Shown: one piece after another, positions 1 to 6,816 of the stretch
How positions within the stretch are numbered: position 1 is the first letter of the stretch
How the letters are laid out: every line of letters begins with the position of its first letter
Source of the DNA: JBDTMT01 sp033764095
GTDB taxonomy: Bacteria > Desulfobacterota > Binatia > HRBIN30 > CADEER01
DNA: 27,516 bases
NCBI GenBank assembly: GCA_033764095.1
Contig: JANRJF010000418.1
Span: 1-27,516, forward strand
Reading direction: 5' to 3'
Position numbers and translations under genes: made by a program
Notes under the pieces: generated by a model
The model's input: only the letters and a program-made list of their open reading frames with translations
Database searches by the model: none
Told to the model about the DNA's origin: nothing

Positions 1-153
1 CGCCGCGCGCTCGCCGGCGAGCAGCCGGCGCAGGCAGCGGGCGACGAACGGATCGCGCGCCAGGGCGGCGATCGGGTCGGTGCCCGACGGGGGCAGAGCG
101 GAGGCGGCGCGGCGGGACTTGGCAGTCCGCGACGAAACGGCGCGCGAAGGCAT
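1..153 (-). CDS. Unknown protein, N-terminal part only (runs off left edge)
   Basis: The ATG at 153-151 opens a reading frame that stays open for 51 codons to the window edge. A good Shine-Dalgarno (GGAGGA) sits about 8 nt upstream of it on the minus strand, which is the main support. The visible residues start MPSRAVSSRTAKSRRAASALPP, basic and Ser/Ala-rich, followed by DPIAALARDPFVARCLRRLL, which looks like an amphipathic helix. No family can be named from this fragment. It lies 56 nt downstream of a small ORF on the same strand, so the two may be co-transcribed. Confidence 0.55.
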   Translation of the reverse strand, partial: MPSRAVSSRTAKSRRAASALPPSGTDPIAALARDPFVARCLRRLLAGERAA

Positions 154-193
154 CTCGGTGTTCCTCCGGGTTGCGGTGGTGCGGGCAGGCGTG

Positions 194-209
194 GGCGCCG
201 CGCGGCGCC
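194..209. repeat. 16-bp perfect GC palindrome after a small ORF
   Basis: GGCGCCGCGCGGCGCC reads identically on both strands and sits directly after the stop codon of the minus-strand ORF 383-210. There is no T-run, so it is not a classic intrinsic terminator. It could form a small hairpin between the two minus-strand genes, or be chance in GC-rich DNA. Confidence 0.3.
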
Positions 210-383
210 TCAGACCTCGTCCCAGGCGACGCCTTCGACGAAGCGCTTCGGCAATGCGACCGGGATGAGCAGGCGCGCATCGTACCGCCAGGGCGGCCGT
301 CGACGGGTGAAGGCGCGCGTGGTCACGTTCGGGCCGCGGCGCTCAGGAGCTGGCTGACTCTCGGTCGAATCGATTCTACGCAT
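210..383 (-). CDS. Small hypothetical protein (~57 aa)
   Basis: The frame from ATG 383 encodes 57 residues: a hydrophilic, Arg/Pro-rich N-terminal half, then a more ordered-looking end (WRYDARLLIPVALPKRFVEG, finishing VAWDEV). A GTG at 398-396 is an alternative start. No clear ribosome-binding site is visible, which lowers confidence. In favour are a strongly G/C-biased third codon position, the lack of any better frame here, and a plausible promoter region about 70-140 nt upstream (-10-like GATACT, and two GGG-(A/T)-CCC palindromes like those before the response-regulator gene). I do not recognise a family and infer no function. Confidence 0.45.
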   Translation of the reverse strand: MRRIDSTESQPAPERRGPNVTTRAFTRRRPPWRYDARLLIPVALPKRFVEGVAWDEV

Positions 384-460
384 AATGCACCCCACCACTG
401 GCTTGCGCCGTCGACGCGATCGTCATCTGGCGCGTCACCTCACATGCCAACGGCAGGAAA

Positions 461-523
461 AGTATCACCTGAGCCACGCGTTAGATAGGTGGGAAATTCC
501 CGCAAGCGGCGTTGGGTTTTCCC
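461..523 (-). promoter_or_regulatory. Candidate promoter with two GGG-(A/T)-CCC operator palindromes
   Basis: On the minus strand, GGGAAAACCC (523-514) and GGGAATTTCCC (501-491) have centres about 22 bp apart, two helical turns. A GATACT -10-like hexamer follows at 466-461, which would put the palindromes at roughly -37 to -69 from a start near 454. That position fits activation by a dimeric response regulator. An equivalent pair precedes the neighbouring FixJ-type regulator gene (1268-1299). The bases are observed; the regulatory role is inferred. Confidence 0.45.
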
Positions 524-550
524 TTGGCCGCGCCGCGCGGGGCGGGCGAC

Positions 551-1210
551 CTACTTGCCGTTGGGATTCTCGACCGCGTCCTCGTCGGAGTGGGCGAGCA
601 GCCAGAGGCGGATCAGGTCGGCCAGATTGGCGGCCTGCAGCTTCTGCATGGCGTGGGCGCGGTGCACTTCGACGGTCTTCTGGTGCAGGCCGAGCTCGGT
701 GGCGATGATCTTGTTCGGTTTGCCGATGACCACGCGTTCGATGACGTCCCGTTCGCGCGGCGTCAGCAGCTTGAGGCGTTCGCGCACCTCGTTGCGGATG
801 GCGCGCTGGCGGCGGTCGACCTCGTCCTTGGCGACTGCGGCGCGGATGCGGTCGAGCAGCGTCTGGTCGCTGAACGGCTTCTCGATGAACTCGAACGCGC
901 CGGCCTTCATCGCGCGCACCGCCAACGGCACCTCGGCGTAGCCGGTGATGATCAGGATCGGGATGCGGATGTTGCGCGCCTTCAGCTCGGCCTGCAGGTC
1001 GAGCCCGCTCATCCCCGGCATGCGCACGTCGAGCACCAGGCAGCCGGGGTCGCCGGGTGTGTAGGTGCGCAGGAACTCCTGCGCGCTGGCGCAGGTGCGG
1101 ACCGTCAGGCCGACCGACTCGATCAGCCAGCGCAGCGAGGAGCGCATGGCGGGATCGTCGTCGACCACGTACACCAACGGCCCCGCCGCATCGGTTCCCT
1201 CGGGATTCAT
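551..1210 (-). CDS. FixJ/NarL-type two-component response regulator
   Basis: A 219-residue protein with a receiver domain (about 12-125) and a LuxR/FixJ-type helix-turn-helix (about 150-208, LTPRERDV...HQKTVEVHRAHAM). Receiver residues are intact: acidic cluster D17-D19, phospho-acceptor D61 (VLDVRMPG), T89 and K111 (FIEKPF). It should bind DNA as a dimer when phosphorylated by a sensor kinase. Two ATGs compete: 1216 lies only 3 nt from the GGAGG, whereas 1210 has 9 nt spacing and is preferred. No kinase gene is adjacent; the PAS-type kinase at 9502-11301 belongs to the FixL/DctB-like class and is a candidate partner. Paired palindromes at 1268-1299, 58-89 nt upstream, may be its own binding sites. 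Confidence 0.95.
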   Translation of the reverse strand: MNPEGTDAAGPLVYVVDDDPAMRSSLRWLIESVGLTVRTCASAQEFLRTYTPGDPGCLVLDVRMPGMSGLDLQAELKARNIRIPILIITGYAEVPLAVRAMKAGAFEFIEKPFSDQTLLDRIRAAVAKDEVDRRQRAIRNEVRERLKLLTPRERDVIERVVIGKPNKIIATELGLHQKTVEVHRAHAMQKLQAANLADLIRLWLLAHSDEDAVENPNGK

Positions 1211-1267
1211 GCCCATGTTCCTCCCGGCGCGAGCCGACCATTCCACGCGCCCGGTACAGGAGCAATT

Positions 1268-1299
1268 GGGGAAAACCCACGAGCTGTGGAGGGTAAACC
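1268..1299 (-). promoter_or_regulatory. Paired palindromes between divergent response regulator and beta-helix gene
   Basis: GGGGAAAACCC (1268-1278) and GGGTAAACC (1291-1299) have centres 22 bp apart. They lie 58-89 nt upstream of the response-regulator start and 77-108 nt upstream of the divergent beta-helix gene, so could control either or both. A matching pair occurs at 491-523. The likely role as a FixJ-type regulator box is inferred from position and symmetry. Confidence 0.45.
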
Positions 1300-1375
1300 G
1301 AAAGCGGGCGCATCGCCGTCGCTGCGCGGCGATGAAGGTTGAAGCTCTCCAACCCGTGTGGTTGATACAGAAGCA

Positions 1376-2353
1376 ATGCTCCGCGCGCGCGCTGTCGCCA
1401 CCTGGGCCGTGCTCGCCGTCGCCGGCACGTGGTTGGCGACGATGCCGGCCTTCGCCAAGCGCTGTGGGGACGCGGTGGACGGCGCCGACGTGCCGTGCGC
1501 CTGCGGCGACTTCGTGGTCAGCAACCTGACGCTCAGCGCCGCCGATCCGGTCACCCACACCGTCTGCCCGCAGGACGGTCTGGTGGTGCGCAGCGAGGAC
1601 GGCCGCGGCGCCATCCGCGTCGACCTGCACGGCTTCACGCTGCGCGGCAGCGGCGTCGGCAGCGGCCTGCAGGTGGTCGACGGCGGGCCGGGCGGCGCGC
1701 GCATCGTCAGCGGCGGCGGCAGTGCGCTGCTGATCGGCTTCGACGACGGCGTCACGGCGCGCGGCAGCGACGGCATCGCGCTGCTCGAGGACGTGGTCGT
1801 GCGCGGCAGTCACCGCGACGGGGTGCGGCTCGGCGGGCGCGGCTCCCTGCTGCGCCGCGTCGTCGTCGAGCAGGCCAAGCGCGACGGCTTCAGCCTGAGC
1901 GGCGACGGCTTCGAGGTCTTCGCGACGCGCGCCAGCGACAGCGGTCGCTTCGGCTACTCGGTGATGGGCGACTCCGGCACCATCGGCCGCCCCGGCGACG
2001 GCAACGTTGCCGAGCGCAGCGGCATGGCCGGGTTCAACATCATGGGCATCGGCCACGTCATCGAGGCGTGCGTCGCGCGCGACGGCCGCAAGGCCGGCGT
2101 CGCGCTGCAGGCAACGCGCCTCGACGTGCGCGGCTGCACGGCGCAGGGCAACGGCACCGACGGCATCAGCGGCATCGGCAGCCGCTGGCAACTGGCCGAC
2201 AACCGCGCCGACGACAATGGCGGCGACGGACTGCGCGCGCGCGGGCCCGGCATGATCGACGCCGGCGGCAATCGCGGCAGCGGCAACGCCGGCGGCGAGC
2301 GCCAGCGCGACGTCGTGCAGTGCAGCATCGGCGGCGCGCCCTGCGCGCTGTGA
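1376..2353 (+). CDS. Secreted right-handed parallel beta-helix protein
   Basis: A 325-residue protein with a signal peptide (MLRARAVATWAVLAVAGTWL, ending near MPAFA-KRCGD). A short Cys-containing segment (CGDAVDGADVPCACGD) follows. Most of the chain is ~20-25-residue repeats rich in Gly, Asp and Val (GLQVVDGGPGGARIV, GIALLEDVVVRGSHRDGV, GFNIMGIGHVIEAC, GISGIGSRWQLADNRADDNG), the pattern of NosD/pectate-lyase-type beta-helices. Such folds bind or modify polysaccharide, but no catalytic residues can be assigned. ATG 1376 is chosen because the signal peptide begins there; upstream in-frame GTG 1358 would add six residues. It starts 15 nt before the DUF35 gene in the same direction, perhaps as one transcript without an obvious functional tie. 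Confidence 0.8.
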   Translation: MLRARAVATWAVLAVAGTWLATMPAFAKRCGDAVDGADVPCACGDFVVSNLTLSAADPVTHTVCPQDGLVVRSEDGRGAIRVDLHGFTLRGSGVGSGLQVVDGGPGGARIVSGGGSALLIGFDDGVTARGSDGIALLEDVVVRGSHRDGVRLGGRGSLLRRVVVEQAKRDGFSLSGDGFEVFATRASDSGRFGYSVMGDSGTIGRPGDGNVAERSGMAGFNIMGIGHVIEACVARDGRKAGVALQATRLDVRGCTAQGNGTDGISGIGSRWQLADNRADDNGGDGLRARGPGMIDAGGNRGSGNAGGERQRDVVQCSIGGAPCAL

Positions 2354-2368
2354 CCGCCGCGCCGGCGC

Positions 2369-2782
2369 ATGAGCCTGTTCTTCCGCCCGCCGCCGGCGCT
2401 CGAGCCCTACAGTGAAGCGTTCTGGCGCGCCTGTCGCGCCGGCCGCCTGGAGATGGCGCGCTGCGCGGCATGCGGCTGGTACATCCACCCGGCGCGGCCG
2501 ATCTGCCCGCGCTGCCGCGGTCGCGACATCACCGTCGGCGCGCTGAGCGGCCGCGCCCGGCTGCACAGCTACACGATCAACCACAAGGCCTGGTTTCCCG
2601 GCCAGGCGGTGCCCTACGCGATCGGGCTGGTCGAACTGGTCGAGCAGCGCGATCTGCGCCTGACGACGAACATCGTGGACTGTCCGCTCGAGCAGATCGC
2701 CATCGGCATGCCGCTGCGCGTGACCTTCGAGATCGTCAACGACGACATCGCGCTGCCGCTGTTCGCGCCGGAGCCGGCGTGA
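2369..2782 (+). CDS. DUF35 Zn-ribbon/OB-fold acyl-CoA-associated protein
   Basis: A 137-residue protein typical of the Zn-ribbon plus OB-fold family (DUF35). An N-terminal helix (EPYSEAFWRACRAGRLEMAR) is followed by a four-Cys zinc ribbon at C32, C35, C46 and C49 (CAAC...CPRC), then an OB-fold beginning around GRARLHSYTINHKAW and containing PYAIGLVELVEQ. Members partner thiolase-fold enzymes and bind the CoA thioester or stabilise the complex, as in the ChsH2-DUF35/Ltp2 steroid side-chain aldolase. Its TGA overlaps the GTG of the thiolase-like gene (GTGA, 2779-2782), so translational coupling and a physical complex are very likely. Cytoplasmic; the substrate is unknown. Confidence 0.9.
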   Translation: MSLFFRPPPALEPYSEAFWRACRAGRLEMARCAACGWYIHPARPICPRCRGRDITVGALSGRARLHSYTINHKAWFPGQAVPYAIGLVELVEQRDLRLTTNIVDCPLEQIAIGMPLRVTFEIVNDDIALPLFAPEPA

Positions 2783-3948
2783 AGCCCGAGTCGCGCGCCA
2801 TCCTGTCCGGCGTCGGTCAGTCGGCGATCGGGCGTCGCCTGTTTCGCACCGATCTCGACCTCACCTGCGACGCGGCGCTGGCGGCGATCGCCGACGCCGG
2901 GTTGCAGCCCGACGACATCGACGGCATCGCCTGCTACCCGGGGCCGATCGCGGCGCCGGCCGGTTTCGCCGGACCGGGCGTGGTCGACGTCCAGGACGCG
3001 CTCGGCGTCGACCTGCGCTGGCATCTGTCCGGCGCCGAGGGGCCGGCGCAGATCTCGCCGATCATCCACGCGGCGCTGGCGGTGGCCGGCGGGCTCTGCC
3101 GTCACGCGCTGGTCTACCGCACCGTCACCGAAGCGACCGCCGCGGCCGACACCGGACGGCTCGGCATCGGCGTCGGCGCGCCGGAGATCCGCGGCTTCGG
3201 CGCCTACCTGATTCCGTTCGGCGCCATGTCGGCGGCCAACTGGCTGGCGCTCTACGCGCGCCGTCACATGCACGAGTACGGCACCACGCGCGAGCACCTC
3301 GGCCTCATCGCCACCACCGCTCGTCGCCACGCCGGCTTCAATCCGCAGGCCATCTACACCGAGCCGATGAGCATGGCGGACTACCTGGGCGCGCGCATGA
3401 TCAGCGAGCCGTTCGGTCTCTACGACTGCGATGTGCCGGTCGACGGCTCGACCGCGGTGATCGTCTCCAGCGTCGAGGTCGCGCGCGACCTGCCGCACGC
3501 CCCGGTGCGCTTCGAGGCCTTCGGCACCGCGATCCGCGCCCGTCCGTCGTGGGACCAGTGGGGCGACCTCACCACCATGGCGGCGCGCGATGCGGCGGAG
3601 CAGATGTGGTCGCGGACCGACCTGCGTCCGGCCGACGTCGATACCGCGCAGCTCTACGACGGCTTCTCGTTCCTCACCCTCGCCTGGATCGAGGCGCTGG
3701 GCTTCTGCGCCAAGGGGGAGGGTGGCCCCTTCCTCGAGGGCGGGCGTATCGGGCTCGGCGGCGCGCTGCCGCTCAATACCTGGGGCGGGCAGCTCTCCGG
3801 CGGCCGCCTGCACGGCTTCGGCTTCGTCGCCGAGGCGATGCGCCAGCTGCGCGGCGAGTGCGGCGCGCGGCAGGTGGCGCGTTGCGAGGTCGCGGCGGTC
3901 GGCGTCGGCGGCGGGCCGGTGGCCGGCTGCATGCTGCTGACGCGCTGA
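2779..3948 (+). CDS. Thiolase-fold protein lacking catalytic Cys (Ltp2-like aldolase or acyltransferase)
   Basis: A 389-residue SCP2/lipid-transfer-type thiolase homologue. The family's usual HDCF motif reads LYDGF (Y293 to F296), so the cysteine that helps thiolysis is absent. A tyrosine here resembles Tyr294 recalled for the steroid retro-aldolase Ltp2, whereas the second Ltp2 tyrosine near 344 is not evident (R343-L344-H345). The C-terminal glycine-rich motif NTWGGQLSGGRLHG is kept. The gene starts at GTG 2779 inside the DUF35 stop codon. By analogy the pair could cleave or form C-C bonds in a CoA thioester, for example in steroid-like side-chain or branched acid breakdown. The reaction is inferred; no neighbouring beta-oxidation genes help to name the substrate. 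Confidence 0.88.
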   Translation: MKPESRAILSGVGQSAIGRRLFRTDLDLTCDAALAAIADAGLQPDDIDGIACYPGPIAAPAGFAGPGVVDVQDALGVDLRWHLSGAEGPAQISPIIHAALAVAGGLCRHALVYRTVTEATAAADTGRLGIGVGAPEIRGFGAYLIPFGAMSAANWLALYARRHMHEYGTTREHLGLIATTARRHAGFNPQAIYTEPMSMADYLGARMISEPFGLYDCDVPVDGSTAVIVSSVEVARDLPHAPVRFEAFGTAIRARPSWDQWGDLTTMAARDAAEQMWSRTDLRPADVDTAQLYDGFSFLTLAWIEALGFCAKGEGGPFLEGGRIGLGGALPLNTWGGQLSGGRLHGFGFVAEAMRQLRGECGARQVARCEVAAVGVGGGPVAGCMLLTR

Positions 3949-3956
3949 GCCCCCGG

Positions 3957-4175
3957 TCAGCGGCGCAGCGAATCGCCGAGCACCAGCAGCGCCCAGATGC
4001 CGAGCAGGGCGGCGCCGAGCGCGCTTGCCGCGAGCACGTCGAACCAGCGCGGCCAGCCCGTCCCGCGCGGTGGCGGCGCCGCGTCGCGCGGCGGCGGGTG
4101 CTTGACCGCATGGTCGGGGCGGCCGAGCACCACGGCTGCCGTGCCGCGCGAGCGCTGCGGAGCGCGAGTCGTCAT
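3957..4175 (-). CDS. Small single-pass membrane protein, unknown
   Basis: A 72-residue protein: a basic, Pro/Arg-rich N-terminal half (HPPPRDAAPPPRG), then one strong membrane helix (about residues 45-66, FDVLAASALGAALLGIWALL) and a short basic end (LRR). It is convergent with the thiolase-like gene, the two stops being 8 nt apart. No clear Shine-Dalgarno precedes ATG 4175. The well-formed amphipathic/hydrophobic pattern supports a real gene, but no family is recognised. The 4176-4386 stretch upstream holds no gene I can support. Confidence 0.55.
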   Translation of the reverse strand: MTTRAPQRSRGTAAVVLGRPDHAVKHPPPRDAAPPPRGTGWPRWFDVLAASALGAALLGIWALLVLGDSLRR

Positions 4176-4386
4176 CGCAGGTCAGATGCCATACCGGCGC
4201 GGCGCGCGGTAGTCGGGCGGCGCGCGCTGGCTCTGGCGCACGTCACGGCGATGACGCGCGTGCGGTGAGCCCGGCGCCGCGCCAGGCGGTGTCGGCACGC
4301 GCCTGGGTGCCTGGCACGTCGCTCGCTGTGCCGACTGACGACCGCGCCGGGGGTGTGTCCGGCGCCGACTATGGGAGGACGACGTG

Positions 4387-4731
4387 ATGAGGGCACGGAA
4401 ACGCAACCTGCTGGTGATGCTGGTGGTGCTCGGCGCCTCGAGCGCCTCGGCTATCGATCCGGCGATCAAGTGTCAGAGCGACAAGCTGCGCCTGGCGGCG
4501 AAGTACACCGCCTGCCGCCTCAATGCCGAGGCCGATGCGGCGCGCGACTTCGATACACCGGACTTCAGCCAGTGCAGGGCAGGGTATCTGTCGGGCTGGA
4601 AGAAGGCCGAGGCGCGCGCCCAGGCGCGCGGCACGCAGTGCTGGACCAGCGACGACGCCGAAGTGGTCGAGGGAGATATCGACTCGCACACCGGGGCGCT
4701 CGCCGAGTGGCTCGCCGGCGGCAAGCCGTGA
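4387..4731 (+). CDS. Small secreted Cys-containing protein
   Basis: A 114-residue protein with a signal peptide (MRARKRNLLVMLVVLGASSA) cleaved near SASA-IDPAIK. The mature part has four cysteines: IKCQSDKLRLAAKYTACRLN, DFSQCRAGYLSGW and GTQCWTS, suggesting two disulfides in a helical hairpin. I recall this KC-x(3)-KL-x(4)-KY-x(2)-C pattern as a repeating unit in secreted proteins of the same kind of lineage; here there is a single unit. The ATG at 4387 has a GGGAGG 8 nt upstream; GTG 4384 is an alternative. Function unknown. A heptamer hairpin array starts right after the stop. Confidence 0.75.
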   Translation: MRARKRNLLVMLVVLGASSASAIDPAIKCQSDKLRLAAKYTACRLNAEADAARDFDTPDFSQCRAGYLSGWKKAEARAQARGTQCWTSDDAEVVEGDIDSHTGALAEWLAGGKP

Positions 4732-4790
4732 GCGGCTGATGGCTGACAGCTGGTGGCCGGAGGCCATCCGCTGTCGGCCGTCAGGACTCG
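4732..4790. repeat. Inverted heptamer array forming a long hairpin between convergent genes
   Basis: Starting one base after a stop codon, 7-bp units (GCGGCTG, ATGGCTG, ACAGCTG, GTGGCCG) turn into their complements (TCCGCTG, TCGGCCG, TCAGGAC). Positions 4736-4758 pair with 4762-4784 around a GGA loop with one mismatch and a few G-T pairs. The array ends at the stop of the convergent TPR gene. It probably works as a bidirectional transcription end or is a degenerate mobile repeat. Similar arrays lie at 6657-6816 and 12179-12375. Confidence 0.65.
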
Positions 4791-4793
4791 ACG

Positions 4794-6500
4794 CTAGGCG
4801 CCGCCGAACGCCTCGCCGCGCAGGGCGGTGGCGCGCTGCGCCAGGTCCTGCGCGGCGCCCGGCTCGCTCGCCTGCAGCAGCCCGTGCAGGCGGTCGAGCG
4901 CCGCGATCTGCGTGCCGACGTCGCCGGCCTTCTCGGCCAGCCCCAACGCCTGCTCGTAGCTGGTGCGCGCCGCCGCCGGCTGTTGCTCGGCGCTTTCGAG
5001 GTCGCCGAGCGCCAGCGCGACGCGCGCCTCGCCCTCGGGACGCTTGGCGCGCGCGTAGGACTCCTGGGCGGCGGCGTAGTGCTGGCGCGCGGCGGGCACG
5101 TCGCGCAGCGCCAGCTCGACCTCGGCGAGGCGCATCAACGTCAGCGCCTCGGCGCGCGCGTGCTCGCGCAGGCGCGCGGCGCGCAGCGCCACCTCGTAGT
5201 GGGCGCGCGCCGCGGCGAGCTGGCCGCGCTGGCGCTCGTAGGCGCTGCGCCGCTGCCAGGCGAGCGTCTCCAGGTAGGCGTCGCGCGTCGCGCCGGCCAG
5301 GGTGACCGCCTGCTCGTACGCGTTGAAGGTCGCCGCGTCGCGCCCCAGCGCCGCCTCGAAGTCGCCGTAGGCCAGCCACACGCGCGCCTGGGTCGGCGTG
5401 CTCATGCCGTCCGACAGCCGCAACGCCGACTCGAACAGCGGTCGCGCCGTCGCGGTGCGGCCAAGCGCCTGTTCGGCGGCGGCGACCCGCAACGTCAGCC
5501 ACAGCTCGGCGTCGCGGTCCTTGACCTGCTTGGCGACCGCCAGCCCGTCGCTGTAGGTCGCGTGCGCGTCCTGCCAGTGGCCGAGTGCCGCCTGCGCGTC
5601 GCCGAGCCGGCGCAGGCCGCGGGTCGCCAGCTTGGCGTCGCGGATCTGCGCCGCGATCTGTACGGCCTCGTCGTACTGCGCGCGCGCCGGTTCCAGCCGC
5701 CCGGTGGCGCGCAGGAGATCGGCGCGCACGATCGCCGTCGCCGCCGCCGCCGCCAGGGCGTTGGCGGCGCGCTGGCGCTCGATTGCCCGGGCGTAGAGCT
5801 CCAGGGCGCGCGGCGCGGCGCCCTCGCCACGCTCCAGCCTGGCCAGGTCGACCAACGCGTCGGCCTCGGCGGCGGCGTCGCCGCGGCTCGCGGCCTCGCC
5901 GAGTGTCTTCTCCAGTGCGGCGCGCCGCGCCTCGGCCGACAGATGCTGCGGCAGGATCAGCGGCTCGATCGGCGCCGGGGCGGCCGCCGGCGGTTTCGGC
6001 GCGGCCGCCGGCAGGGTGGTGTCGGGGCCGCCGAGCATCATGCTGACCAGGAAGATCAGGCCGCAGGCGCCCAGGCCGATGGCGTACTTGAGCCGGTTGT
6101 TGCTCGCCGGCAGCGGCGCGGCCTCGCTCGCCGCGGCCGGCTTGCTGGGCAGCGCCGGCGGCGCGCTGTAGCGCGGCAGCTGATAGGCGGGCTTGGCATC
6201 GGGCGGTGCCGCGTCCGCCGCGGTGTCCGCTGCCGGTGCCGCGGCCGCGGTGTCGGCCGCGGGCGGCGGCGCCGGCTCGGCGGCGGCGGGCTCGTCCGCC
6301 TCGCTCAGGGGGGCGGCGGCTTCGAGGTCGAGCGGCAGCGCGGCGGCGGCGGGGTCGTCGGCGCCCTCGGCGACTGGCGGTTCGGGCGGCGGCGCCGGCT
6401 CGTTCTCGACCAACCGCAAGCCGCCGCTTGCTGCGGCTGGGGAGTGGTGCGGCGCGGCGGCTGCTCCGGGCTTGCGCGTATCGTCGGGATTCTCCTGCAT
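4794..6500 (-). CDS. Membrane-anchored tetratricopeptide-repeat protein
   Basis: A 568-residue protein. Residues 1-130 are low-complexity Ala/Pro/Glu; one membrane helix follows at about 138-157 (LKYAIGLGACGLIFLVSMML), then a Pro/Ala linker and, from about 180 to the end, a long series of TPR helical pairs (ALELYARAIERQRAANALAAA, EPARAQYDEAVQIAAQIRDAK, DAHATYSDGLAVAKQVKDRD, AARAHYEVALRAARLREHAR, AARTSYEQALGLAEKAGDVG). The topology suggests a cytoplasmic disordered arm and an extracytoplasmic TPR scaffold for protein contacts. No catalytic motif is present. ATG 6500 has only a weak GGGAC upstream. It is flanked on both sides by heptamer arrays, so it is probably transcribed alone. Confidence 0.85.
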   Translation of the reverse strand: MQENPDDTRKPGAAAAPHHSPAAASGGLRLVENEPAPPPEPPVAEGADDPAAAALPLDLEAAAPLSEADEPAAAEPAPPPAADTAAAAPAADTAADAAPPDAKPAYQLPRYSAPPALPSKPAAASEAAPLPASNNRLKYAIGLGACGLIFLVSMMLGGPDTTLPAAAPKPPAAAPAPIEPLILPQHLSAEARRAALEKTLGEAASRGDAAAEADALVDLARLERGEGAAPRALELYARAIERQRAANALAAAAATAIVRADLLRATGRLEPARAQYDEAVQIAAQIRDAKLATRGLRRLGDAQAALGHWQDAHATYSDGLAVAKQVKDRDAELWLTLRVAAAEQALGRTATARPLFESALRLSDGMSTPTQARVWLAYGDFEAALGRDAATFNAYEQAVTLAGATRDAYLETLAWQRRSAYERQRGQLAAARAHYEVALRAARLREHARAEALTLMRLAEVELALRDVPAARQHYAAAQESYARAKRPEGEARVALALGDLESAEQQPAAARTSYEQALGLAEKAGDVGTQIAALDRLHGLLQASEPGAAQDLAQRATALRGEAFGGA

Positions 6501-6656
6501 CTCGGGTCCCCGTCAGCCCGTCGGGAGACGGGCGCGAGCGGCCGGATGATGTCAGGAGAAGTGCACCCCGGCCACAGCGATTTTCACCGCCGCGCGCTCA
6601 ACCCACCGCCGACCGGCGCTGCCGCGTGCCGCATGGCATCGCACGCGATGACCAGG

Positions 6657-6816
6657 ACGATGAGCGATGAGCGACGAGGAGGGAGCGATGAGCGACGAGC
6701 GATGAGCGATGAGGGGTGAGCGACGAGGCGACGAGGGTGGGCGACCACCTCGGTCACCACTCATCGCTCATCGCTCATCGCCCATCGCTCACCACTCATC
6801 GCTCACCACTCGCTCT
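6657..6816. repeat. 160-bp inverted array of GATGAGC heptamers
   Basis: The left arm (about 6657-6737) is a near-tandem run of GATGAGC/GACGAGC units. After a short spacer the right arm (about 6750-6816) is the complementary CGCTCAT/CACTCAC series. The array ends exactly at the stop codon of the minus-strand hydrolase (6817-6819). A long imperfect hairpin is expected in either RNA. The rest of the gap, 6501-6656, is the leader of the TPR gene, with nothing else I can name. Confidence 0.75.

Noticed and set aside
1211..2584. N-terminal extension of the response regulator to about 677 residues
   Set aside because: The extra part is Ala/Val/Asp shadow sequence antisense to the beta-helix gene; ATG 1210 has a good ribosome-binding site and begins a complete receiver domain.
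4884..6719. A 611-codon plus-strand frame opposite the TPR gene
   Set aside because: Composition is Arg/Gly/Leu-rich without recognisable motifs; a shadow of GC-rich codons in the real TPR gene.
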